Program-made: the position numbers and the translations under genes
Source: Campylobacterota bacterium
GTDB lineage: Bacteria; Campylobacterota; Campylobacteria; Campylobacterales; Hydrogenimonadaceae
Direction of reading: 5' to 3'
Assembly: GCA_013153475.1 (NCBI GenBank)
Contig: JAADEJ010000003.1
Coordinates: 1-46,364 of the forward strand
DNA: 46,364 nt
Shown: piece after piece, positions 34,576-42,920 of the stretch
How the letters are laid out: every line of letters starts with the position of its first letter
Position numbering within the stretch: position 1 is the first letter of the stretch
Notes under the pieces: model-generated
Seen by the model: only the letters and a program-made list of their open reading frames with translations
Databases searched by the model: none
What the model was told of the DNA's origin: nothing

Positions 34576-36753
34576 ATGAAAAGAAGCCTGCTTCTTTCCG
34601 GACTGGTGCTTTTCTCCTCCGTCGTCGCGGCGGAAGAGGTCAACCTGGAGACCATTCAGGTCGAATCGTCCACCATCCAGGATCTGGCCGCCAATCCGAA
34701 AACCGAACCGTCAACCGTCAACGTCATCGATGAAAAGCAGTACGAGATCATCGATCCCAAAAATATCAACGAGGCGCTGCGAACCATTCCCGGCGTCACC
34801 GCCGACGTCCGCTCGGGTGATACGGTAGAGATCCACATCCGCGGCGTCAACCAGCAGGAGTTTATGTGGGAGGACACCGGCGTGGCGGTGGTCATCGACG
34901 GCGTGCCGGTATTGCAAAACGGCGGCAAGGTCAAGATCAACCTTGACAACATCGAAAGCATCAAGGTGATCAAAGGCGGCGCCTCCTATCTCTACGGCCC
35001 CAACGCCATGGCGGGCGCGGTGATTATCACCACCAAAAAACCCAAAGACCGCAACGACGTGACCGTCAGCGCCGATTACGGCTCCTACGCCTATCAAAAC
35101 TATATGGTCACCCTCAACCGCGCCACCGACCAATACGCCCTGGTCCTCAACGGCAGTTACCGCTACACCAGCGGCTACTGGGATATGAGTGAAAACTGGA
35201 CCGGATCGGGCAACGGCAAATTCACCTGGTTCATCGACGACACCAGCGACATCACGTTCGGCGCCGAATACACCAAAAAGTACGAGGAGAGCTCCCGCGG
35301 CAGCGTCACGGGCTTTACCGCGGCGGAAGAAGACCCCACCGGCGCGGATGACGGCGACCTGCCCTGGAGTCATGACTACTGGACCGACATTCAGAAATAT
35401 TTCATCACCTACAACAAAGACCTGACCGACACGTCCAACCTGCTCGTCAATACCTATTACTATGCCGACGAATACAACTACGACTCCTCTCCCCAGGATC
35501 TCGACGGCGACAAGAACGAAGACGACTGGACACGGGACAACAACGAGGATATCTACCAGTACGGCCTGAAAGCCGAATACCGCAACGTCACCGGCAAACT
35601 GGCCTGGATGCTCGGTCTTGACGTGGGACGGCGCGAACTGGACGATACCAGCGAACGCACCATCACCTACAGCAGCTACAGCTGGTACACCCATCAGACC
35701 GAGTGGTATTACGCGGGCGAAAAGACCGAATCGGATACCACCGAAGACCGCCTGGGCCTCTACGGCGAGAGCAAATACGCCGTCACCGACAAGTTGACGG
35801 CTGTCTTCAACCTTCGCTACGACTATGAGAGCTACGATTACGAAGAGTCCGAACACGCCTTTGACGGCACGGCCTGGAGCGATACCAAAACCGACCGTGA
35901 CGACTCTTTCACCAACTACTCCTGGCGGGTGGGCGCTACCTACCAGCTGACCGACAACCATACGCTCTACGCCGGGGTCTCCACCGGTTTCCGCAATCCC
36001 CGTGTCCAAGAGCTCTACGCCGGCGACTTCGATGACGACTACATCAACAACACCGACATCGACACCGAAACCACCATCAACTACGAAGTCGGTATGCGGG
36101 GCAAACTCAATCTGCTCGACAACGCTACCCGCTACGAAGCGTCCGTCTACCAGATCGATACCAACGATATCATCTCCAAAAACCAGGGAACCTACTACTG
36201 GGGCAGCAACTATTACGACAATGTGGGCGACGCGCGCACCCAGGGTTTTGAGCTTTCGCTCAACACCGACCGGAGCAAAATGCTCGCTTTCGATCTGGCC
36301 TACAGCTATATGTACGCCAAATACACCTCCCATAACCCCTTCTTCGTCTCACTCAAAGGGGATGACATGGAGTATGATATCGACGGCAACCAGCTGCCCC
36401 GCACCCCTCATCACCGTTTCGACCTTTACACCTACTTCCGTCTGCCGGCACTGCCTGAGTGGACACTCATCGCCGAAAACTACGCGCAAAGCGGTTATTA
36501 CGCCGACGAGACCAACGAAATCCGCGTGCCGGGCTACGGCATCATGAACGTGCAACTGCGCTACAACACCAAAATCAGCGGCCATCCGCTCGAGTTTTAC
36601 GTACGCTGCGACAATATCACCGACAAGCAGTATTACCGCACCGTCTATCTCTTCCGCGACCGGGATTACGACGGGGATATGGACGGCGAAGACGCTTCCA
36701 TCACGGTTGACCCGGGCCGCGTCTACTACGTTGGCCTGAAGTACACTTTCTAA
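34576..36753 (+). CDS. TonB-dependent outer-membrane receptor
   Basis: 725 residues. A signal peptide (residues 1-19, ending VVAAEE) is followed by a possible TonB box region (LETIQVESS), a plug domain (about 45-155; NINEALRTIPGVTADV, IHIRGVNQQ, VVIDGVPVLQ, IKVIKGGASYLYGPNAMAGA) and a 22-strand-type barrel ending in RVYYVGLKYTF with a terminal phenylalanine. The barrel is rich in Asp, Tyr and Trp. Two acidic loops (DLDGDKNEDD near residue 313; DRDYDGDMDGED near 697) resemble calcium-binding loops. It is first in a tight operon with redox membrane proteins, so it likely imports a metal complex or redox-active ligand. Plug details alone do not give the substrate. Confidence 0.92.
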   Translation: MKRSLLLSGLVLFSSVVAAEEVNLETIQVESSTIQDLAANPKTEPSTVNVIDEKQYEIIDPKNINEALRTIPGVTADVRSGDTVEIHIRGVNQQEFMWEDTGVAVVIDGVPVLQNGGKVKINLDNIESIKVIKGGASYLYGPNAMAGAVIITTKKPKDRNDVTVSADYGSYAYQNYMVTLNRATDQYALVLNGSYRYTSGYWDMSENWTGSGNGKFTWFIDDTSDITFGAEYTKKYEESSRGSVTGFTAAEEDPTGADDGDLPWSHDYWTDIQKYFITYNKDLTDTSNLLVNTYYYADEYNYDSSPQDLDGDKNEDDWTRDNNEDIYQYGLKAEYRNVTGKLAWMLGLDVGRRELDDTSERTITYSSYSWYTHQTEWYYAGEKTESDTTEDRLGLYGESKYAVTDKLTAVFNLRYDYESYDYEESEHAFDGTAWSDTKTDRDDSFTNYSWRVGATYQLTDNHTLYAGVSTGFRNPRVQELYAGDFDDDYINNTDIDTETTINYEVGMRGKLNLLDNATRYEASVYQIDTNDIISKNQGTYYWGSNYYDNVGDARTQGFELSLNTDRSKMLAFDLAYSYMYAKYTSHNPFFVSLKGDDMEYDIDGNQLPRTPHHRFDLYTYFRLPALPEWTLIAENYAQSGYYADETNEIRVPGYGIMNVQLRYNTKISGHPLEFYVRCDNITDKQYYRTVYLFRDRDYDGDMDGEDASITVDPGRVYYVGLKYTF

Positions 36754-36762
36754 GGTGCGCCG

Positions 36763-37419
36763 TTGCAGACCCTTTCACTGGCGAGTCTCTTTCTGATGGG
36801 GGTGGCCTACGGGGCCACCGCCTGTACCCTCTCCTGCTCGCCGATGCTGATGCCCCTGCTGGCCTCCCACGGCGACTCCATGAGGGTCTCTTTGAGACTG
36901 GTGGCGATCTTCGGGGCCGGCCGCATCGCGGCCTATACCCTGATCGCAGCCGTCGCGTCGGTCGCGTCGGCCTCGCTGACGACGCTGCTACGCGACTCCG
37001 ATCTAAGCACCGCGCTTACCGGCGGTGTCATGATCGTCACGGCGCTTTATCTCTTTTATCGCCAACGGCCCAACGCCCCGAAAGGGTGCGCGGCCGGACG
37101 GCTCGACCTCTCCCGGTTCGGAGAGTTGGGCACCTTCGCGATGGGCGCGCTGCTCTCGCTCAACCTTTGCGCGCCGCTGCTGGCACTGGTGGCGGTGGCT
37201 TCAGCCAGCGGTTCACCGCTGCTGGCGGCGGGTTACGGCCTGATGTTCGGCCTGGGTAGCGTCCTGGTGGCCTCCCTCTTTTTCGGCCTTTTCCTCGCGC
37301 CTATCGCCAAGGAGCTGTTGCGGCAATTCGCCGCCCACAAACGGTGGATCGAAGCCTTCGCTTCGGCCCTGCTTCTGCTTGCCGGCCTGCTGGTTATGAC
37401 CGGCAGGCTCCGATTATAA
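36763..37419 (+). CDS. CcdA/UreH-like polytopic membrane protein
   Basis: 218 residues with six hydrophobic segments arranged as two similar halves. Cysteines sit at C21 and C25 (ACTLSCSP) in the first helix and C135 (LNLCAPL) in the fourth, each followed by proline nearby, as in the redox-active helices of CcdA and the DsbD membrane domain. The TauE/SafE-UreH group is an alternative. It may pass thiol reducing power across the inner membrane, or a metal. The start is TTG with AAGGTG upstream, 9 bases after the receptor stop; the next gene follows after 22 bases. Confidence 0.72.
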   Translation: MQTLSLASLFLMGVAYGATACTLSCSPMLMPLLASHGDSMRVSLRLVAIFGAGRIAAYTLIAAVASVASASLTTLLRDSDLSTALTGGVMIVTALYLFYRQRPNAPKGCAAGRLDLSRFGELGTFAMGALLSLNLCAPLLALVAVASASGSPLLAAGYGLMFGLGSVLVASLFFGLFLAPIAKELLRQFAAHKRWIEAFASALLLLAGLLVMTGRLRL

Positions 37420-37441
37420 CACCAAACCCAAGGGGGTCGCC

Positions 37442-39757
37442 ATGGTCGACTTTATCAAACGTAACGGTAACGACCTGTTCAAAAACCGTTTTTTCAATTT
37501 TCTCTTCCGTCACCCCGGTTTCGTCTTCGCTGTCAGGGTTTTCGTGGCGCTGCTCTTTTTCTACGCCATCTTCATGGGCTTTTACGACACCTCCAAAAAC
37601 AACATCTTCACCACGGCGGTCTTTTGGGGTATCTTCTGGCCCTTTTTCATCGTCACCACCCTACCCATCTTCGGGCGCATCTTCTGCGGTATCTGTCCCC
37701 ACGGCTTTTTGGGCAAATATATCACCCGCATCGGGCTGAAAAAGAAGATGCCCACATGGCTGCAAAACCGCTTTATCGGTATCATGCTCCTTTTCCTGGG
37801 GTGGTGGGGTGTCTATTATATGTTCCCCGGCCTCTACCGCACGCCGCTGGGTACGGCGCTGCTTTTTACCGTCATGACTCTGGTGGCCTTTGTCTTTTAC
37901 TATCTTTACAAAGATATGAGCTACTGCAAGTACATCTGCCCCATCGGCACGGCGCTGAGAGGTTTTGGTAAGCTCTCTTTTACCTGGTTCGGCTCCTACA
38001 ACACCGCCTGCAGCACATGCAAGACCTTCGATTGCGCCAAATCGTGCCCCTACGGCCTGAGTCCTTTCAACTTCAACAAAAAAGCGTCCATGAACGACTG
38101 CACGCTCTGCATGGAGTGTACCCACGCGTGCGAGGCGCTTCACTTCAAATGGCTCAAACCGGGCCACGCCATCTACCAAAACTTCAAACCCCTCAAGGCC
38201 GAAGTGTGGGTCTACATCCTGATTCTGGCGGCCATTCCCATCTCCATGGCCTTCCACCACGGCCTTGGGCGCAGCAACATCGGGGAGAGCATGATCTGGG
38301 CCAAAACGGCCCGATGGTTCGAATCTTTCATCGACTTCGGCGCATTGGACGCCACGGGGCTTTTCGCTTTTCTCTACGCGGCGATTTTTACGATCACCGC
38401 GGCGGTGGCGGGAATGTGGATCGCGTCCAAAATCCTCAAAAAGGATTTCAATACCGTCTTTTATACCCTGGGCTACGCCTTCGCGCCGCTTTTTATCCTC
38501 GCGTCCATGGCCCATGCCTGGGAGTACTTTTTTACCGGTAACGGCGCGCGGATCGTCGAGGGACTGGCGTGGGGCGTGGGGATGCACGTGGATGTCGAAC
38601 CCCTGGCCAAGCGGGGGGATACCTGGCTTGGCGTCTTCCACCTCTTCCGATGGGTGGCGGTAGGCTGGGCCTTTTATATCCTTTACCGGCGGTTCGCCTA
38701 CATCGACGCCCCCAAAGGGCGTAAAATCGCCGCCTACCCCTTCGCGGCGCTGCTGATTCTCTTTTTCATCGGCGTCAACGTCTACCGCGGTTATGTCATC
38801 GACACCTACGGCCGCAAAGCGCGCCACGGCCACAGAGGCGGCCACGCGGCGATGATGCATCAAAAGGCGGCGGAAGTGCCCAAAATGGTCGCCACCGAGC
38901 GTGACACCCTTTGGCTCGACACCCGCCTGCCCTCGGCCGGTCGTCACCGTCACGGCGCCAATATGCGGATGGGTATGGGGATGCGACGCAACCGAAACGG
39001 CGTACCCGAACGGAAGGTCTACCTGCTGGGCGGCCGGTTTCCCCGGGGCAAGTGCGTCACCAACGCCGACGGCGTGTTTTATACCGTTGACGTGCAAAAC
39101 CGCTACCACAAGGCCGACCCCAAACGGCGCGGCTGCGTAAGCGTACGCTTCAAAATGCCAAAAAGCGGCTACTACAAAGTCTATTACGTTCAGGAGCGCC
39201 CCAACCTCGTGCGGGTGGCCAAATACGAATTCAAGCGCTTCGACCACAGCAGCGACGAGGTTTACGACCGCCAAAAGATGGCCGCCAAAACCATCGCGCC
39301 CGTACCGTTTGATGTTCTGCGGCTGCGGCCCGAGGATGAGACCTTCTACTCCCGCCTGCATACCGGCGACCGTGTCCGCTTCAAGGTGCTGCTGCACGGC
39401 AAGCCGCTGGCGGGCGCGACGGTGAGCCTCACCACGCAGTTTGGCTGGAGCAGACGGGCCAGAACGGACAAAGAGGGCGTGGCGACTTTTACGCTGATCA
39501 AAGACTACAACCCCGAATGGGGCCGCTTCAACAAGCGCTTCCGTGAGCGCTTCCTCGTCACCGCCCGTTACCGTGACGGCGACACCCGTTTCATAGCCAC
39601 CCAAACGGGTGAGTATATGCCCGCGCGCAGCGAATACCTCTCCTACGCCTGGGGACTGGTGATCGCGTTGATGCTGCTTATTGTCTTTGGCGGCGGGGTG
39701 TGGCTTTATCGCCTGCGGGTACACAAACCTTTCAAAGAGGTGGTCATCGATGAATAG
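37442..39757 (+). CDS. CcoG/NapH-like 4Fe-4S membrane protein fused to Met/His-rich and DUF4198-like periplasmic domain
   Basis: 771 residues, far longer than NapH-type proteins (about 290). Residues about 25-180 carry membrane helices with paired C-P motifs (C82-x2-C85-P, C162-x3-C166-P). A cytoplasmic ferredoxin-like part has C190, C193, C198, C202 and C220, C223, C226, C230. Five or six further helices follow to about residue 460. Then comes a His/Met-rich stretch (HGHRGGHAAMMH; MRMGMGMRR, about 468-515), a beta-rich domain with LLHGKPLAGATVSLTTQFGW resembling DUF4198 of metal-uptake loci, and a final membrane helix (about 735-755). It looks built to move electrons across the membrane towards a metal held in the periplasm. 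Function is inferred from domains and context. Confidence 0.8.
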   Translation: MVDFIKRNGNDLFKNRFFNFLFRHPGFVFAVRVFVALLFFYAIFMGFYDTSKNNIFTTAVFWGIFWPFFIVTTLPIFGRIFCGICPHGFLGKYITRIGLKKKMPTWLQNRFIGIMLLFLGWWGVYYMFPGLYRTPLGTALLFTVMTLVAFVFYYLYKDMSYCKYICPIGTALRGFGKLSFTWFGSYNTACSTCKTFDCAKSCPYGLSPFNFNKKASMNDCTLCMECTHACEALHFKWLKPGHAIYQNFKPLKAEVWVYILILAAIPISMAFHHGLGRSNIGESMIWAKTARWFESFIDFGALDATGLFAFLYAAIFTITAAVAGMWIASKILKKDFNTVFYTLGYAFAPLFILASMAHAWEYFFTGNGARIVEGLAWGVGMHVDVEPLAKRGDTWLGVFHLFRWVAVGWAFYILYRRFAYIDAPKGRKIAAYPFAALLILFFIGVNVYRGYVIDTYGRKARHGHRGGHAAMMHQKAAEVPKMVATERDTLWLDTRLPSAGRHRHGANMRMGMGMRRNRNGVPERKVYLLGGRFPRGKCVTNADGVFYTVDVQNRYHKADPKRRGCVSVRFKMPKSGYYKVYYVQERPNLVRVAKYEFKRFDHSSDEVYDRQKMAAKTIAPVPFDVLRLRPEDETFYSRLHTGDRVRFKVLLHGKPLAGATVSLTTQFGWSRRARTDKEGVATFTLIKDYNPEWGRFNKRFRERFLVTARYRDGDTRFIATQTGEYMPARSEYLSYAWGLVIALMLLIVFGGGVWLYRLRVHKPFKEVVIDE

Positions 39758-40724
39758 ACTCCTTGAAAAGATCCAAAGAGCCGACATTCGCAAATTCCGC
39801 TTCTGGATCCAGCTCTTTTTCTTCGTGCTCTTCGTCTACGGCGGGTACCTGGCCGTCGACCTGGGACGGGAGATGCCGATTTTCAGCTGCGGCTACGACC
39901 ATGAAGCGGGCGGGATGTGTTACTTCATGCCCCTCCAGCACCAGTTGGCGCGCCCGTGGGATCGGCTCTTTTCCATGGCGAGCCTGGGGGTGCTGACCGC
40001 CTTTTTGACCTTTCTGGCGTGGTTTGTCATCTTCAACAAGGCGTGGTGCGGCTACGCCTGCCCGCTGGGCACGATACAGGATTGGATGACGGCCCTTAGA
40101 AAACGGCTGCGGATTCCTTATAGCAGCTATTCACGGGAGAGCTTCACCAAGCTCAAGAAGATCAAATACATCTTCCTGGCTATTGTCGTGATCTTTCCGC
40201 TCCTGCTGGGCGCGGGACTGCTGGGCGGCGAGTGGCGGGGCGCCTTTTGCAAGATGTGCCCGGGACGACTGATCACCCCGATGTTCGTGGGCGATTTCAG
40301 CCAATGGACCATCGACTTTTCCAACAAAACGGCCATTTTCCTTACGGCTTTCGGGATCGCCTTTACCGTGCTCTTTTTTGTCGGCTCCTTTGTCAAAAAG
40401 CGCTTTTTCTGCTTCTTCTGCCCCATGAGCGCCATGCACTACATCTTCAGCCCCTTCGCGCTGTTGCGACTCAAAAAAGAGGGGGACAAATGTACCAAAT
40501 GCGGCGACTGCTACCGGGTCTGCGATATGCAGATCTGGGATATCGCCGACGACGTGACCAGCAAAAACATCCTGCGCGACGACTGCATTTTGTGCCTTAA
40601 ATGCGTCGCCGCCTGTCCGGAGGAGGACGCTTTGCACCTGGATATCGTCAATATGGCGCTCTTTCGCTCCACCAAGGGGGGATTCGCCAAACGGATGGGA
40701 TTTGAGGAAGGAGACAACCGATGA
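39750..40724 (+). CDS. NapH-like 4Fe-4S membrane protein
   Basis: 324 residues from the ATG at 39750, which overlaps the preceding gene by 8 bases and has AGAGG upstream; an earlier in-frame start would extend 69 bases into that gene. About five membrane helices carry C-P motifs (C100-x3-C104-P, C167-x2-C170-P, C221-x2-C224-P). The C-terminus has two classical 4Fe-4S sites (C248, C251, C254, C258 and C279, C282, C285, C289). Two extra cysteines, C47 and C57, flank a short periplasmic loop. NapH and CcoG relatives transfer electrons between quinol, periplasmic or cytoplasmic partners. Being joined by an ATGA overlap to the double-cubane-like gene, it is a candidate electron donor to it. Confidence 0.85.
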   Translation: MNRLLEKIQRADIRKFRFWIQLFFFVLFVYGGYLAVDLGREMPIFSCGYDHEAGGMCYFMPLQHQLARPWDRLFSMASLGVLTAFLTFLAWFVIFNKAWCGYACPLGTIQDWMTALRKRLRIPYSSYSRESFTKLKKIKYIFLAIVVIFPLLLGAGLLGGEWRGAFCKMCPGRLITPMFVGDFSQWTIDFSNKTAIFLTAFGIAFTVLFFVGSFVKKRFFCFFCPMSAMHYIFSPFALLRLKKEGDKCTKCGDCYRVCDMQIWDIADDVTSKNILRDDCILCLKCVAACPEEDALHLDIVNMALFRSTKGGFAKRMGFEEGDNR

Positions 40725-42046
40725 CGCACTCTGAGCAACCGGCCAAGATCCAGCGCCGGCAACGCAAGGTCGAAGACCCCAAAGCCCGCCACCGTCGCCA
40801 CGAAGCGATGGAGGCGGTCAAGATGCTCGACAACCTCCGCCACAATTTCGCCAATCCCCCGACGTCGATGACCTACTTTTACGACCTTTTCGAGCGGGTC
40901 TACTGCCAGGGCGAAAAGATTCATACCGGCAAACCGATGGTGGGGACTCTTTGCATCCAGATCCCCTACGAGGTGATCTACGCCCTGGACGCCGTACCGG
41001 TTCGGCTGTGCAACGGCTTTCATACCGACGAGCAGAGCGGCGGCGAATTCATGCCCGCCAAATCGTGTTCGCTGGTCAAGGCGACGCTGGGCATGCTCAA
41101 GCAGCGCGACATCCCCGCCGTGGACAAACTCGATTTCATGATCCACCCCACCACCTGCGACCAGAAGACCAAGGCGATCAGCCTGATCGAGGAGATGGAG
41201 TACGAGGTCTACCACATGGAGTTTCCCCGGGTCAAGGAGAGCGAAGAGAGCCGCGAATACTGGCGCCGCACCGTCAGGAAATTCACCAAGGATCTCTCCA
41301 GGTCTCTGGGGCGCAAGATCACCCGCAAAAAGCTCAAGGAGGCGATCACCAGAGTGGGCAAAGCCCAGGTAGCCTACCACCGTCTCAACGAGTTGCGCAA
41401 ACTCGACCCGGTGCCGATTCTGGGCAAGGATGTTTTTCTTATCACCAACGCCTTCTTTTTCGACGAGATCGAACGCTGGACCCAAAAGGTCCACGCCGTC
41501 TGCGACGAGGTGGAGCGGCGGGCCAGGGAAGGGTTCAACGCCGCGGGCAAACGCTCGCCGCGGATTCTTTACACCGGATCGCCCCCGATTTTTCCCAACC
41601 TCAAGCTCCCTTACATGATCGAGCAGGCCGACGGGGTGATCGTGGCCGACGAGAGCTGCTCGGCCAACCGGCTTTTTAATGACATGGTCTCGGTGGACGA
41701 GTGGTTTTTGTACGACATGGTCGACGCCGTGGCCGACCGCTACCTCAAAGGGTGCACCTGCCCCATCTTTACCAAAAACGACGACCGAAAGCGGCGGCTG
41801 GCGGAGCTGGCCGAGCAGTACAACGTCGACGGCGTGGTCTACCAGTCCTTTGCCGGCTGCCAGGTCTATGAGATGGAGCAGCGCAGCATCCAACAGGAGA
41901 TGGAGCGCCTCGGCATCCCCATGCTCTACGTCGAGACCGACTACAGCCCCGGCCAGGGCGGGCAACTCTCGACAAGGATCGAAGCCTTCATCGAGTCGCT
42001 CAAAGTGCGCAAACGGCGCCAAAACCATTCCAAAGAGGAGGCGTGA
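40721..42046 (+). CDS. 2-hydroxyacyl-CoA dehydratase / double-cubane-type protein (BcrC/HgdB/DCCP family)
   Basis: 441 residues, soluble, single chain. Landmarks of the family are present: VGTLCIQIPYEVIYALDAVP, MPAKSCSLVKA, the TTCDQKTK motif, RILYTGSPPI, VADESCSANR, and near the end YQSFAGCQVYEMEQRSI with ETDYSPGQGGQLSTRIEAF. Ten cysteines occur (62, 78, 97, 116, 146, 261, 313, 345, 347, 380). A lone protein of this fold beside one activator matches the double-cubane cluster proteins, which hold an [8Fe-9S]-type cluster and reduce small molecules with ATP, rather than benzoyl-CoA reductase or dehydratases, which need two different subunits. Overlaps its neighbours by 4 bases and 1 base. Substrate unknown. 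Confidence 0.82.
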   Translation: MTHSEQPAKIQRRQRKVEDPKARHRRHEAMEAVKMLDNLRHNFANPPTSMTYFYDLFERVYCQGEKIHTGKPMVGTLCIQIPYEVIYALDAVPVRLCNGFHTDEQSGGEFMPAKSCSLVKATLGMLKQRDIPAVDKLDFMIHPTTCDQKTKAISLIEEMEYEVYHMEFPRVKESEESREYWRRTVRKFTKDLSRSLGRKITRKKLKEAITRVGKAQVAYHRLNELRKLDPVPILGKDVFLITNAFFFDEIERWTQKVHAVCDEVERRAREGFNAAGKRSPRILYTGSPPIFPNLKLPYMIEQADGVIVADESCSANRLFNDMVSVDEWFLYDMVDAVADRYLKGCTCPIFTKNDDRKRRLAELAEQYNVDGVVYQSFAGCQVYEMEQRSIQQEMERLGIPMLYVETDYSPGQGGQLSTRIEAFIESLKVRKRRQNHSKEEA

Positions 42047-42849
42047 TGCCCTATTTCGCAGGTATCGACATCGGATCGACCGCCATCAAGATCGTGCTGA
42101 TCGACGAAAACGAAGCTATCGTGGGCCAGCGGGTCGCCGGCAGCGGCAGCATGTTTTACAAATACGCCAAGGAAAACCTCCAGCAGCTGACCAAGGACCT
42201 GGGTATTGGCATGGAGGAGATCGCCTACATCGTCTCCACCGGGTACGGCCGCAAACTCTTCAAAGAGGCCGACGAGACCATCAGCGAAATCACCGCCAAC
42301 GCCGTGGGGGCCCGAAAGGCGGGAGAGAAGTTCGGCACCATCCGCACCATCATCAACATCGGCGGCCAGGACTCCAAGGCGATCGGGCTGGACGAAGAGG
42401 GCAACGTGGTCAACTTCGCCATGAACGACCGCTGCGCCGCGGGGACGGGCAAGTTTCTGGACGTGGCCGCGGCGAAGCTGGAGATTGATGTGGAGGAGCT
42501 GGGGGAGTACCACTTCCGCGCCTCCGGCACACCGCTGGCCATTAACAGCACCTGTGCAGTCTTCGCCGAATCGGAGATCATCGGGCTGCTTGGCAACGAG
42601 CACAGCCGCGAAGATATCGTGGCGGGCATTCACTTCTCCATCGCCAAGCGGATCATCCGGCTGGCCAAGAAGGTGGGGCTCAACGACGTCATCTACTTCG
42701 ACGGCGGGCCGGCGCTCAACGCGGGGCTGGTGGCCGCCATCGAGGATGAGCTGGGCCGGGAGCTGGCGATCCCCGACTACCCCCAGATCACCACGGCCCT
42801 GGGAGCGGCCCTACTGGCCAAAGAGGGGCACGGCTACGCCGCGGGCTAA
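42046..42849 (+). CDS. BadF/BcrA/HgdC-type ATP-dependent activator (reductase component)
   Basis: 267 residues. The ASKHA ATPase fold shows phosphate loop GIDIGSTAIKIVLID (about residues 7-20), INIGGQDSKAI (about 104-113) and FDGGPALNAGLVAAIEDELG near the end. The protein has exactly two cysteines, C130 in NDRCAAGTGKFLD and C170 in NSTCAVFAESE, the pair that holds a [4Fe-4S] cluster between two subunits in this family. It would use ATP hydrolysis to drive one electron onto the neighbouring double-cubane-like protein. The ATG at 42046 shares one base with the preceding stop codon (TGATG), with GAGGAGG upstream; a GTG one codon earlier is also in frame. Confidence 0.9.
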   Translation: MPYFAGIDIGSTAIKIVLIDENEAIVGQRVAGSGSMFYKYAKENLQQLTKDLGIGMEEIAYIVSTGYGRKLFKEADETISEITANAVGARKAGEKFGTIRTIINIGGQDSKAIGLDEEGNVVNFAMNDRCAAGTGKFLDVAAAKLEIDVEELGEYHFRASGTPLAINSTCAVFAESEIIGLLGNEHSREDIVAGIHFSIAKRIIRLAKKVGLNDVIYFDGGPALNAGLVAAIEDELGRELAIPDYPQITTALGAALLAKEGHGYAAG

Positions 42850-42861
42850 CTCCGGGCTAAC
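42842..42861. repeat. Tandem 9-base repeat at the activator stop codon
   Basis: CGGGCTAAC occurs at 42842-42850 and 42853-42861. The first copy includes the stop codon. It lies 11 bases before the TATAAT used by the next gene and might be a protein-binding site or a slip duplication. Confidence 0.5.
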
Positions 42862-42871
42862 ACTCTGTCGT

Positions 42872-42877
42872 TATAAT
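42872..42877 (+). promoter_or_regulatory. Possible -10 element for the Met-rich small protein
   Basis: TATAAT 43 bases before the ATG at 42921. A -35 box is not evident. It suggests separate transcription of the small gene in addition to read-through. Confidence 0.45.
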
Positions 42878-42920
42878 AAAGACGGCCGGAACGACAATCC
42901 AATCAAAAAGGAGATGAGTC

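Noticed and set aside
34711-36333. Minus-strand open frame of 540 codons opposite the TonB receptor
   Set aside because: Val/Gly-rich antisense shadow of a well-supported receptor.
39681-39750. Upstream start for the second NapH-like protein
   Set aside because: It would add 23 residues read out of frame within the end of the preceding gene; the ATG at 39750 has a ribosome site and gives an 8-base overlap.
37661-39793. Minus-strand open frame of 710 codons opposite the iron-sulfur fusion gene
   Set aside because: Shadow of the real gene; rich in Gly, Val, His and Arg as expected for an antisense frame, with no domain.
36763-40724. nos or nap gene cluster
   Set aside because: NapH-like proteins occur, but there is no nosZ, nosD, napA, napG or cytochrome partner in the operon.
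40721-42849. Benzoyl-CoA reductase or 2-hydroxyglutaryl-CoA dehydratase
   Set aside because: Those enzymes need two different BcrB/C or HgdA/B subunits, and class I benzoyl-CoA reductase two ATPase subunits. Only one of each is present and no CoA ligase or transferase is near.
40721-42849. Nitrogenase-like NifH/NifD pair
   Set aside because: The ATPase has the ASKHA fold motifs and CAAGTG, not the NifH Walker A and switch pattern, and the partner lacks NifD motifs.
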